This document shows, one piece after another, positions 16,043 through 24,337 of a DNA stretch of 38,803 bases. The notes under the pieces are model-generated. The model ran no database searches and was not told where the DNA came from. It saw nothing but the letters and a program-made list of their open reading frames with translations. The DNA is from an uncultured Akkermansia sp. Its GTDB lineage: Bacteria > Verrucomicrobiota > Verrucomicrobiia > Verrucomicrobiales > Akkermansiaceae. Every line of letters begins with the position of its first letter. Within the stretch, counting starts at the first letter, position 1. The DNA lies in the NCBI GenBank assembly GCA_904502165.1, contig CAJGDB010000009.1, positions 1 through 38,803 on the forward strand, read 5' to 3'. The translations under genes and the position numbers were made by a program.

Positions 16043-16765
16043 ATGAACGAACGTCGTCTCAGTGTCACCCATGCTCTCATCATCATTAATGTAGTCGTAT
16101 TCATGGTGGGGCTCATGGTGCAGCGGGAGGCGCTGCTGGCCATTCCCTGCCCACAGGCGCCCAAAACCTCCATTTTTGAAATCATCTGCTCCTATTCCTG
16201 GTTCACCTGCTTTCTGCAGGGAGAAATCTGGCGCTTGGTAACCTACCAGTTTGTGCATGCCAATTTTGCACACCTGCTCTTTAACATGTGGGCCCTGTAT
16301 TTCTTCGGTCCTGCGGTGGAAACCGCTATGAGCCCGAAGCGTTTTCTGGGGTTTTACCTCATCTGCGGCGTAGCGGGGGCTCTGTTCTCCTCCCTTCTGG
16401 CGGGACTAAACCTGTACACCTCTCTGCAGGATGACTTCATCTGCAACCAGCTGGCGGCTTATGCCGGGTACGCAGGCCATGTCCAATGCTGGGAAATGAT
16501 ACCCCTTGTCGGCGCTTCTGCCGCCATATACGGAGTCATGGTGGCCTGCGCCTTCATGTACCCGGATGTCAATATCTCACTCATCTTCCCGCCGGTGACC
16601 ATGCGGCTGCGGACATTCGCCATCATTGTCATTGCCCTTGCCAGCGGCACAATCCTCTTCAATTTCGATAACGCCGGAGGTGAAGCCGGACACCTGGGTG
16701 GCATCATCATGGGGGCCATCATCATGAGCATCTGGAAATACCGCATCATGCACCGCCGATTCTGA
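16043..16765 (+). CDS. Rhomboid-family intramembrane serine protease
   Basis: A 240-residue membrane protein with six predicted helices. The catalytic dyad is present: S159 in GASAAIYG and H217 in GEAGHLGG. The oxyanion/helix-2 motif HANFAHLLFNMW (72-83) is also present. It cleaves transmembrane segments of substrates within the inner membrane. The long L1 and periplasmic loop after helix 3 (about 122-155) is a family-typical variable region. It follows the repressor after 44 nt and precedes the HAD gene by 3 nt, so it is part of the same run. Substrate unknown. Confidence 0.9.
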   Translation: MNERRLSVTHALIIINVVVFMVGLMVQREALLAIPCPQAPKTSIFEIICSYSWFTCFLQGEIWRLVTYQFVHANFAHLLFNMWALYFFGPAVETAMSPKRFLGFYLICGVAGALFSSLLAGLNLYTSLQDDFICNQLAAYAGYAGHVQCWEMIPLVGASAAIYGVMVACAFMYPDVNISLIFPPVTMRLRTFAIIVIALASGTILFNFDNAGGEAGHLGGIIMGAIIMSIWKYRIMHRRF

Positions 16766-16768
16766 TTT

Positions 16769-17449
16769 ATGACCGCTCTGTTCGATATGGACGGCACTCT
16801 GTTTGCCGGAGATTCCCAGCTGCGCTTTGCCCGTTGGATACTGCGCCGCCACGGCTGGCGCCGCCTATACCTGCTGTGGCTGTTGCCCATGGGCATACTG
16901 CGAGGGCTGCATCTCATTGATACCGAGCGTATGAAACGCGCATTTCTGGCATATGCATGGGGAATGAAGCGCGATGAACTTCTGGCCGAATGCCGCCAGT
17001 TTGTACAGGAGGAAATTCTCCAGATTCTCTACCCCCCTGTACTGGAACGTCTGCGAGCCCACCAGGCAGCGGGTGATGCAACCATCCTCTGCTCCGCCTC
17101 TCCGGATTGGTGGACGCAGATGGTCGGGGCCGCCCTGAAATTCACCCACACCATCGGCACACCGGCTGAGCTGGATGAAAGAGTGCGGCTCATGCCCGCG
17201 ATTCCTGCACCAGGCAACAACAAAGGAGGCAATAAGCTCATCCGCCTGGCAGCAATGGGCATAACCCGGGCCGATATCGGTTATACCGACAGCGCCGCAG
17301 ACCTGCCCATGCTCTCCATCTGCAATAAAGCTGTACTCGTCAACCCGAAACCGGATTTTGCCAGGAAGGTCTCCAATGCAGAACTCCTCACCCCGGCCAA
17401 GGGCATCCGCACCATCCCATTCACCCTGGGCTGTCTGCTCGGGCTCTGA
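16769..17449 (+). CDS. HAD-superfamily subfamily IB phosphatase (SerB-like)
   Basis: A 226-residue cytosolic hydrolase. Motif I is FDMDGTLF with nucleophile D6 and acid/base D8. Motif II is the Ser in LCSASPDW, motif III includes the Lys in NNKGGNK, and motif IV is GYTDSAADLPM. The helical cap between motifs I and II is of type IB, as in phosphoserine phosphatase and related phosphatases of lipids or sugars. The substrate is not evident. Last gene of the plus-strand run, ending 21 nt before the convergent kinase gene. Confidence 0.85.
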   Translation: MTALFDMDGTLFAGDSQLRFARWILRRHGWRRLYLLWLLPMGILRGLHLIDTERMKRAFLAYAWGMKRDELLAECRQFVQEEILQILYPPVLERLRAHQAAGDATILCSASPDWWTQMVGAALKFTHTIGTPAELDERVRLMPAIPAPGNNKGGNKLIRLAAMGITRADIGYTDSAADLPMLSICNKAVLVNPKPDFARKVSNAELLTPAKGIRTIPFTLGCLLGL

Positions 17450-17470
17450 GGCGGCAGAAAAAGAAGCCGT

Positions 17471-19462
17471 TTATTTTTCCAGGCGCCTCTTCCAATCGCG
17501 CATCAACACAGCGAAAGGCTCGTTACTATCAAGAGCCCCAGCGTACGGGTTCTCCTTGAACGCCCCGTTGTAGTCGCCTTCCAACAACAGAGCCAGGGCA
17601 TACAGCTCATCAGGCAGACGGCCCACATTCTTCATCAAGCGAGCACCACTCCGGATATCTGCCGGGGATGACTCCGGTGTCAGATTTCTCACGCCCTTTC
17701 TCCGCATCGTCTCGTGTGCTACCATCATGATTCCGGCAGCCTCGTTCAGCACGCGGATTTCTTCTTTCTCCAGCCGGCTTATCTTGAGCTTAAGCAGCTC
17801 TTCCACCATATCAGAGCCTTGCTTGAGGCGCCCGGTCCTGAAAAGCTTGCGGGCCTCGCCCAGAGCCACACGAGATGCCCGGCGGGGAGCCGCCATGCGG
17901 TATTCATCCACCTGTTCACTCAGAGAAGTAGCCTGACAATCCTTCAGGCCCTCGAGCGTACTGGTAATCATTTCTGCCGCTTCGGCATGGCGTCCCTTGT
18001 GGACATAGCTGTCAGCCACAAGAATCTGGGCGGCCACTTTCATGATGGAATTGGGCAGCTTCGCACCTATGGCAGAGGCCGAGGTATAATCATCTTCCAG
18101 CGCCCGCACCAGGGCACACAGCTCATCAAAACGCTTGCGTCCGGCTGGGCTCACCATATCTGCTCTGGCTGCAATTTCAGCAAAGCGTTTATAGCCGTTT
18201 TCGGTTGATTTGTCATCCAGCACATCCATCGCAGTGCGAATGAAAGCAGCCGCAGCCGCCATAGCGGGGTCCTTGTCCTCAGCGGTCAGAGACGCATACA
18301 ACTCTCCCGCCCTGGCAAAATTCCCGGCCCGCAGGCTTTCCTCTGCTTCCACATAGGTTGCACAGTCATCCCAATGCATCACCTCAGCATCAAGAGCATC
18401 CTGCACACGGCCGGAGGGAGTCATCAACGCCACCAGGAAACCGCAGACCAGGCCGACGGCCACACTCGCCAGGCCACCTGCCGTGGCATAGAGCTTGCGG
18501 CGGTAACGCTGAGCGCGCACCTCGGGATCAAGAGCCTTGACCAGCTCTGCCTGGGTCTCTTCAATTTCCTTCAGCAGTTCCTCATAATTGGCAGGGCGGT
18601 CGGCCAGCTCATAAGCGGTCATGTGATCCACCAGCTGGCAGAGCCTCGGGATAAGATGCGGTGCAATCGTGGATACAGACGGCAAATGGAGCTTTGCCTC
18701 CACCATCCCGGAAAGAGTCTGCGGATTACCAGGCAGAACAGTCTCCCCCGTCAGCAGGTTACGCAGAGTCATACCCAGCGCATAAATGTCGGTCTGGGCG
18801 CTCTCCGGCTCGCGGTGCAGCGTCTCCGGGGGAACATAGAAGGGTGTAGCCCAGATGACATCCTCAGTTTCCACATCTGGTTTATCTTCCAGGGAAAGGC
18901 CGAAATCAAGCACCTTAGCCTGACCTTCCGGCGTGATGAGTACATTGCCGGGCTTCACGTCACGATGCAGCAGCCCTGCCTCATGGGCAGACTGGAGACC
19001 TAATGCCACCTGGCGGATGATTTCCAGAGCATCGGCTGGCAGCAGGAAGCCGCGTTCTGCCACAATGAGCTCCAGATTGCGGCCGTCCACCAGCTCCATG
19101 GCAATGTAGAACTGCCCGCGGGCCCAGCCGGCAGAATAAACATTCACCACGTTTTCGTGGCGGACCTTGGCCATCAGCGCACATTCGTTCTCGAGGCCGG
19201 CAATTCGTTCCGGCTCATCGCGATAGGTATCGTTCAGCACCTTGATGGCCAGCGGGCGCCCCAGCACCAGGTCACGGGCGCGAAACACCACGCTCATGCC
19301 GCCAATCCCCAGAACAGAATCAATCTTGTAATTAGCCAGCATCGAATGCACAAATGCCTGATTGCCACACTGGGGACAGGAAATTTCCACATGAAACCCC
19401 AATGAGGAAAGATCCTGCGGTAAACCACACTTCGGGCATGTCCAGAGATCGTGCTGGGCCAT
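17471..19462 (-). CDS. Membrane-anchored Ser/Thr protein kinase with N-terminal zinc ribbon
   Basis: A 663-residue Hanks-type kinase. Residues 9-32 form a zinc ribbon with two CPxC knuckles (C9, C12 and C29, C32). The kinase domain (45-310) has G-loop GIGGMSVVF, K74, HRDVKPGN (166-173) and DFGLS (186-190), so it looks active. One transmembrane helix lies at about 318-340. The remaining 320 residues are helical, TPR-like and probably periplasmic sensory repeats. Such kinases are common in Verrucomicrobiota and Planctomycetota. No cognate phosphatase or FHA protein is adjacent. Separated by 101 nt from the upstream ROK-like gene. Confidence 0.9.
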   Translation of the reverse strand: MAQHDLWTCPKCGLPQDLSSLGFHVEISCPQCGNQAFVHSMLANYKIDSVLGIGGMSVVFRARDLVLGRPLAIKVLNDTYRDEPERIAGLENECALMAKVRHENVVNVYSAGWARGQFYIAMELVDGRNLELIVAERGFLLPADALEIIRQVALGLQSAHEAGLLHRDVKPGNVLITPEGQAKVLDFGLSLEDKPDVETEDVIWATPFYVPPETLHREPESAQTDIYALGMTLRNLLTGETVLPGNPQTLSGMVEAKLHLPSVSTIAPHLIPRLCQLVDHMTAYELADRPANYEELLKEIEETQAELVKALDPEVRAQRYRRKLYATAGGLASVAVGLVCGFLVALMTPSGRVQDALDAEVMHWDDCATYVEAEESLRAGNFARAGELYASLTAEDKDPAMAAAAAFIRTAMDVLDDKSTENGYKRFAEIAARADMVSPAGRKRFDELCALVRALEDDYTSASAIGAKLPNSIMKVAAQILVADSYVHKGRHAEAAEMITSTLEGLKDCQATSLSEQVDEYRMAAPRRASRVALGEARKLFRTGRLKQGSDMVEELLKLKISRLEKEEIRVLNEAAGIMMVAHETMRRKGVRNLTPESSPADIRSGARLMKNVGRLPDELYALALLLEGDYNGAFKENPYAGALDSNEPFAVLMRDWKRRLEK

Positions 19463-19563
19463 ATAAGAGAGGTGGAGATTGACGATAAGGAAAAGAGAGG
19501 ATAAGCAGAAGGGGCAGAGGAAGAACAGTCAGAATCCTCCCCTGCCCCCTGGAATAGAACTAA

Positions 19564-20961
19564 TCAGCCGAGCTTGGGCAGAGAGGCAGCAGCAACGGCC
19601 TGGCCATGACGCTTGGTCTTTTCGTCCGGCACGCAAAGCGTGATGTTGAGCTGCGGGAACTCAGCCTTGAGAACCTCGTTGGCCTTGTCGATGATAAGCT
19701 GGCCGCCGTCGCCCGTGGCTACACGGCCCAGGAACAGGAGGTTGCGTACATCGTAGAAATCTGCAAAGTAGGCAATGGTATAACCGAACTCGACACCGAT
19801 AGTCTCGTATATCTTGCGGGCGCGGTCATCTCCCTCAGCCATAGCAGCCTGCACCTTTTTGAGCTGTTCCGGATAGGGCATGGAACCGAACTCAAAACCG
19901 GCACGGGGAGCCAGGCGGGCAACTGCCTGCTGAGAGAAGTACATGGCGCCTACACCCTTGTCTCTGGACCATTCGTCCACACCACCATCTTCCTGGTAGT
20001 CCACAGGAACGAAGGCCAGCTCGTTGAGCCAGGGCATGATGTGACCCTCGGGGTCCACATAACCAGCAGCCAGGGAAGTACCCATAGCAATGCCGAGCAC
20101 GGCATCGTCATTCATACCCATAGCACCGGCAAGAGCGGTCACTTCACCGTCGTTCACCACTTCAAAGGGAACTTCCTTGCCCATACGCTCGGACCAGCGG
20201 TCCTTCAGGGTAGTGAACATGCCGCGGATGACATTCTGGAAGTCCTCCGGAGAGATGCCGCGGAAGAGAGACCCCACACGGGGCTCGCTGTTCACATACA
20301 CACCGGCAGCAGAACCACCGATGGCATCCACCTGGGGCAGATGCTTGGCAGCGCGCAGCAGAGAATCATCCACACCTTCAAGCTGATACATGGGGTCAGT
20401 CTGGTGGTAGGGATCCCACACCACCTCTTCAGAGAACACAACCTCACCATTCACCACAGCGGCGCACTTGCGGTCAGAGCCACCCAGGTCGAAACCAATG
20501 CGGTAGCCATCCAGATTACGGCCCAGGGAAACAGAAGTGCTGTTTTCAGCGGGAAGCTCGGCAGCAGAGGCCACCTTCACCACCTGGATGGGCTGGTCAT
20601 AAATCTTCTTACCAATGAAGTCCCAGTCAAATTCGCGGGCTCCGCCGGCGCAGTAGGTTGCAGCCAGCATGTCAGCAATCTGGTCATCACCAGCCACCAT
20701 GATGGTGCAGCCGCCCTTCATCCAGAGCAGGAACTTGACGATGCGTTCAATGTACTGATTATTCAGGGCAATGTTCTCGCCTTCCTGGGGAAGAATCTTG
20801 CCACTCCAGCGGAAACAGGTTCCATCAAGGCGGGTCAGAGCCAGTTCCACAGTATGAGAACCGGGAGTAGTGGCCACCTTGTCAGCAAAAGCCTTATTCC
20901 AAAGCACGGGGGCCACGAAGGCCGGATCGAGTACGGGGGTGAATTTCGGTTGAATATTCAT
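19564..20961 (-). CDS. ROK-like sugar kinase / actin-fold ATPase with N-terminal extension
   Basis: A 465-residue protein. The actin-like ATPase core starts only at residue 155 with GFDLGGSDRKCAAV (phosphate-1 loop). It continues with NDGEVTALAGAMG, the ROK-type catalytic Asp motif, and GIAMGTSLAAGY (phosphate-2). About 150 residues without a motif I recognise precede it, making the protein longer than the usual 300-320-residue ROK kinases. The classic ROK zinc-binding cysteine cluster is not seen. It probably phosphorylates a sugar; the substrate is unknown. The frame extends 17 codons further upstream, but that part overlaps the promoter, so I start at 20961. Confidence 0.7.
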   Translation of the reverse strand: MNIQPKFTPVLDPAFVAPVLWNKAFADKVATTPGSHTVELALTRLDGTCFRWSGKILPQEGENIALNNQYIERIVKFLLWMKGGCTIMVAGDDQIADMLAATYCAGGAREFDWDFIGKKIYDQPIQVVKVASAAELPAENSTSVSLGRNLDGYRIGFDLGGSDRKCAAVVNGEVVFSEEVVWDPYHQTDPMYQLEGVDDSLLRAAKHLPQVDAIGGSAAGVYVNSEPRVGSLFRGISPEDFQNVIRGMFTTLKDRWSERMGKEVPFEVVNDGEVTALAGAMGMNDDAVLGIAMGTSLAAGYVDPEGHIMPWLNELAFVPVDYQEDGGVDEWSRDKGVGAMYFSQQAVARLAPRAGFEFGSMPYPEQLKKVQAAMAEGDDRARKIYETIGVEFGYTIAYFADFYDVRNLLFLGRVATGDGGQLIIDKANEVLKAEFPQLNITLCVPDEKTKRHGQAVAAASLPKLG

Positions 20962-20976
20962 AACGTTACGCGGGCA

Positions 20977-21006
20977 ATTATACAGCACCCGCCCCCCTGC
21001 TGACAA
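20977..21006 (-). promoter_or_regulatory. Promoter of the ROK-like kinase gene
   Basis: TTGTCA (21001-21006), 18-nt spacer and a perfect TATAAT (20977-20982) on the minus strand. The leader would be about 9 nt. Confidence 0.65.
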
Positions 21007-21119
21007 GTGCAAAATTGGCTCTTGGTCATAAAAACAGGCATTTCACCATGCCCGAACCATCTCAGCGCACACAGCAGCACCTGCTCCGCCTACCAGAAAA
21101 GGGGAACGCAGAGGCCGCG

Positions 21120-22223
21120 TCAGTACACGCGCGGCAGACGCGGGCCTAGCCCGGTGAAGATTTCCCACACAATGGTACCAGCTTTCTGCGCCACTTCTGC
21201 CACCGGAATATGAGCGCCGAACAACTCGACCTCATCCCCCGATTGCACACCCCCGGGAACATCGGTGACATCTGCCATAATTTGGTCCATAGTCACGCGT
21301 CCGAGCATGGGGCAGAAATGGCCATTAATATACAGGCGGGCGTCCTTGTTGGAAATCTGGCGATTCCAGCCGTCTGCATAACCGATACCGATAGTAGCCA
21401 CACGGGTGGGACGGCTCGTCCGGAATGTGCGGCCATAGGAAACGCCATGCCCGGAGGGCAGCTCACGCACGAGCGTGACGCGGGCATGCAGGCTGAGTGT
21501 GGGGCGCAGCACGCCATCGTATATAGAGGCCATGGGAGCCACGCCGTAGAGCAACAGACCAGGACGCGCCAGGTTGGCAACGGGAACCTCATAGCCCAGC
21601 TCTCCCGCACTGGCTGCAATGTGGCGGTATCGCAGGCTGAAATGCTGCTGCAGCGTCTGCACACAGTCAGTAAAGAGTCCTATCTCGTTCTGAGTGAACG
21701 GCACATCCTCATCGGCCGAGGGAAAATGAGACATGATACCCTCTATGCGGAGTGCTGGCATATTTTTCAAGCTGGCAGCAGCCTCTCCCAGCTGGCAGGG
21801 CAGAAAACCCTCGCGCCCCATGCCGGTGTCTACCGCCACATGCAGCGGGAACTCCTTGTTCTGCAAGGCTGCCAGGCTCTGAAAATGCTCTGCTTCCTCT
21901 ATGCAGGAAATGGAGCAGCACCAGTTATTCTGCACAATTTCCTCTCGTTCGTCCGGAAAAGTCGGGCCCAGAATGAAGGGAGTGGTGCGAACCCCGGCTC
22001 GCTGCAGCCGACGAGCCTCACCCACATTCGCCACACCAAAAAAAGCAATTCCATGATTATCCAGCCGGCGGGCAACCTGCTCCAGCCCATGCCCGTATGC
22101 ACCGGCCTTGATAACCGGCATCAGCTCGGTATCGGGCAGAGCCTGGCGGGCAATATCGAGATTATGAGCAATGGCCTCCAGGTTCACACAGGCCCATGCA
22201 CGTGCCGAACTCTCACTGTTCAT
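21120..22223 (-). CDS. alr: Alanine racemase
   Basis: PLP-dependent interconversion of L- and D-alanine for peptidoglycan. The 367-residue protein has the PLP lysine K39 in VIKAGAYGHG, R137 in GMGREGF, the second catalytic base Y263 in VSYGRTF, GYADGW (281-286) and M312 in GRVTMDQ. The motif after the lysine reads Ala-Gly-Ala where most Alr have Ala-Asn/Asp-Ala. Length and both domains (TIM barrel, then beta domain) are normal. It is transcribed from its own promoter, with the -10 six nt before ATG, 158 nt upstream of the ROK-like gene. Confidence 0.95.
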   Translation of the reverse strand: MNSESSARAWACVNLEAIAHNLDIARQALPDTELMPVIKAGAYGHGLEQVARRLDNHGIAFFGVANVGEARRLQRAGVRTTPFILGPTFPDEREEIVQNNWCCSISCIEEAEHFQSLAALQNKEFPLHVAVDTGMGREGFLPCQLGEAAASLKNMPALRIEGIMSHFPSADEDVPFTQNEIGLFTDCVQTLQQHFSLRYRHIAASAGELGYEVPVANLARPGLLLYGVAPMASIYDGVLRPTLSLHARVTLVRELPSGHGVSYGRTFRTSRPTRVATIGIGYADGWNRQISNKDARLYINGHFCPMLGRVTMDQIMADVTDVPGGVQSGDEVELFGAHIPVAEVAQKAGTIVWEIFTGLGPRLPRVY

Positions 22224-22229
22224 GCCCAG

Positions 22230-22258
22230 ACTCTACCACTTCATTCCCGCTCTGTCAA
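22230..22258 (-). promoter_or_regulatory. Promoter of alr
   Basis: Perfect TTGACA (22253-22258), 17-nt spacer and TAGAGT (22230-22235) preceded by TG, on the minus strand. The -10 ends 6 nt before ATG, predicting a leaderless mRNA. Confidence 0.7.
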
Positions 22259-22336
22259 CAGGAATGCGGCTCAGTCTCTGCATAAATCAGCCGGGCAGGC
22301 GAAGCTGGAAAACAGAAAAAAGAAGCGACGAAACTC

Positions 22337-22365
22337 TTGCTGATTTCAACCTAATCTGCTAGACT
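22337..22365 (+). promoter_or_regulatory. Promoter of the Sel1-patatin pair
   Basis: TTGCTG (22337-22342), 17-nt spacer and TAGACT (22360-22365) with upstream TGC. The leader to 22389 is about 17 nt. Confidence 0.5.
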
Positions 22366-22388
22366 GGGGCCGAAGTTTCACCCTCCGC

Positions 22389-23339
22389 ATGATTCAGCGT
22401 CTGTTCATCCCCCTGTTCCTCATCGCCGCCCTGCTGCCCGCACAGGAAGAATGGGTGGAGCTGGAAGAAGTGGAAGCCACCACCGTTGCAGAAATTTCCC
22501 AGCAGAGCCGCACCGCAGCCGAAGCCGGCGATGCCGCAGCCCAGCTGCAGCTGGCGCGCTGTTATTTTACTGGCAGCGGGGTACCGCAATCCACAAAGCA
22601 GGGCATGCACTGGCTACGTAAATCTGCCGAACAGGGATATGCCGATGCCCAGTGCCACCTGGCTGAGTGCTATTTCAACGGCCAGGGGGTGGAGCGAGAC
22701 CCCAGGGAGGCCTGTACCTGGTGGGTCAAAGCAGCAAGACAGCATCATCACGAAGCCATGTACCACCTCGGTATGGCACATTTGAGCGGCGACGGGGTCA
22801 AGAAGAGTGATATACTGGGCATTGCCTGGCTGGAGCGCACTGCCGCCGCCGGGCATACAGAAGCTCTGTGCAGTCTGGGATTCTGCCGGCTGCAAGGCAT
22901 AGGCGGCACCCAGAATTTTGCAGAAGCTGCGGCTCTTTTCCGCAAGGCGGCGGATAAAGGCCATGCCAATGCATCATTCTGGCTGGGATTCTGCAAGCTC
23001 AACGGCGTAGGTGGGGAGCGCTCCCCGGAGGAAGCCCTCCGCCTGCTGCAACAAGCTGCGGATGGGCTGAGTTCACCCGCTGCCCTGCTTCTGGCACATT
23101 GCTACGAAACCGGAAACGGGGTTACCGCCAATGCCGACACCGCATTTGACTGGTACTGGCAGGCCGCCAGAATGGGAAATCCGGAAGCCTGCTACCGCCT
23201 CGGACTCATGCTGCTGCATGGGCGCGGCTGCAAACCAAACAGGGAAAAAGCCCTCAAATGGCTCCGCAAAGCGGCTGATGCCGGCCACCAGGCCGCCAGC
23301 CGGCAAACAGAGGTATTACAAAACGAAAACCAGCAATGA
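22389..23339 (+). CDS. Secreted Sel1-repeat protein
   Basis: A 316-residue protein with a signal peptide (LFIPLFLIAALLPAQ, cleavage near 18-19). At least seven Sel1-like repeats of about 36 residues follow, with the typical A..LG..Y..G.GV pattern, for example AQCHLAECYFNGQGVERD and ACYRLGLMLLHGRGCKPN. Sel1 arrays are TPR-like scaffolds for protein-protein contacts in the periplasm. It overlaps the patatin-like gene by 4 nt (ATGA), suggesting a shared function, possibly as partner or localiser of the lipase. Confidence 0.88.
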   Translation: MIQRLFIPLFLIAALLPAQEEWVELEEVEATTVAEISQQSRTAAEAGDAAAQLQLARCYFTGSGVPQSTKQGMHWLRKSAEQGYADAQCHLAECYFNGQGVERDPREACTWWVKAARQHHHEAMYHLGMAHLSGDGVKKSDILGIAWLERTAAAGHTEALCSLGFCRLQGIGGTQNFAEAAALFRKAADKGHANASFWLGFCKLNGVGGERSPEEALRLLQQAADGLSSPAALLLAHCYETGNGVTANADTAFDWYWQAARMGNPEACYRLGLMLLHGRGCKPNREKALKWLRKAADAGHQAASRQTEVLQNENQQ

Positions 23340-24181
23340 AGCGAGGACTTGTACTGGAAGGCGGTGCCATGCGCGGCATGTTCACGGCCGGGGTGATGGA
23401 TGTGATGATGGAACACGGAATCCGCTTCGATGGCATTGTCGGCGTATCTGCCGGGGCGGCCTTCGGGGTGAACTACAAATCAGGCCAGATTGGCCGGGCT
23501 ATCCGCTACAATGAACGCTTCTGCAATGACAAGCGCTATTGCAGCATCCGCAATCTTTTCCGCGATGGCAATCTGTACAGCAAGGATTTCTGCTATGGAG
23601 AGGTCCCGCTGGTGCATGACCCGTTTGATTTCGAAGCATATGAGGCCGACCCTGCCGAATTTCACATTGTCTGCACCAATGTGGAAACCGGCAGGCCGGT
23701 CTATCACGAATTCAAGGTACGCGAGGACCACGAATTCGAATGGATACGCGCCTCGGCCTCCATGCCACTGGTATCGGAAATCGTAAAAATCGAAGATCTG
23801 AAACTGCTGGACGGCGGTATTGCCGATGCCATTCCTCTGCAATATTTCGAGAGTATCGGCTACACGCGGAATGTAGTCATCCTGACCCAGCATGCGGAGT
23901 ACGATAAGAAGGAAAGCGTAGCTATGCCCTTCATCCGCTTCCTGTACCGCAAGTATCCGGCCCTGGTGCAGGCCATGGAGGTGCGCCACCTCATGTACAA
24001 CACCCAGCGCGACTATGTGAACCGCCAGGAAGCTGCCGGCAGAGCCCTCGTCATCCGCCCCACTGAGCCCCTGCCCGTCAAGAGGCTCACCAAAGACCCC
24101 GCCGTACTCCGCGCCACCTACAACATTGGCCGCGCCACCGCCGAAAGGCGGCTGGCCGAAATCTGCAACTACCTCAGCTGA
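23336..24181 (+). CDS. Patatin-like phospholipase
   Basis: A 281-residue serine acyl hydrolase. It has the oxyanion glycine motif LEGGAMRG (7-14), the nucleophile elbow GVSAG with S38, and the catalytic Asp in DGG (159-161), giving the Ser-Asp dyad of the patatin fold. It resembles the YjjU-type bacterial group. No signal peptide is seen, so it probably acts in the cytosol or on the inner membrane face. It is translationally coupled to the Sel1 protein gene. The lipid substrate is unknown. Confidence 0.9.
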   Translation: MKRGLVLEGGAMRGMFTAGVMDVMMEHGIRFDGIVGVSAGAAFGVNYKSGQIGRAIRYNERFCNDKRYCSIRNLFRDGNLYSKDFCYGEVPLVHDPFDFEAYEADPAEFHIVCTNVETGRPVYHEFKVREDHEFEWIRASASMPLVSEIVKIEDLKLLDGGIADAIPLQYFESIGYTRNVVILTQHAEYDKKESVAMPFIRFLYRKYPALVQAMEVRHLMYNTQRDYVNRQEAAGRALVIRPTEPLPVKRLTKDPAVLRATYNIGRATAERRLAEICNYLS

Positions 24182-24302
24182 CTCAGGACGGCCACAAGGA
24201 AAAGTTTTTCATTATTCTGTTTCTGCACCTTGTGAGAATGATTCATTCCACCTGTTACGCCCCCCTGCAAAACTTACCCTGATTATCAGACCGCTTTCAC
24301 TC

Positions 24303-24331
24303 TTGTCAACATTCGTGAAATCTGGTAGGTT
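24303..24331 (+). promoter_or_regulatory. Promoter of the GH18 gene
   Basis: TTGTCA (24303-24308), 17-nt spacer and TAGGTT (24326-24331). The -10 ends 6 nt before the ATG at 24338, predicting a leaderless mRNA. Confidence 0.5.
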
Positions 24332-24337
24332 GAGAGC

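Noticed and set aside
17451..17480. CGGC / GCCG hairpin with T-rich tail after the HAD gene
   Set aside because: The stem is only four base pairs and overlaps the stop of the convergent kinase gene.
19511..19548. GGGGCAG / CTGCCCC inverted repeat between the ROK-like and kinase genes
   Set aside because: The 24-nt loop and the lack of a U-tract make it a poor terminator; not called.
19606..21003. 465-codon open frame on the plus strand
   Set aside because: Antisense to the ROK-like kinase gene, which has clear ATPase motifs.
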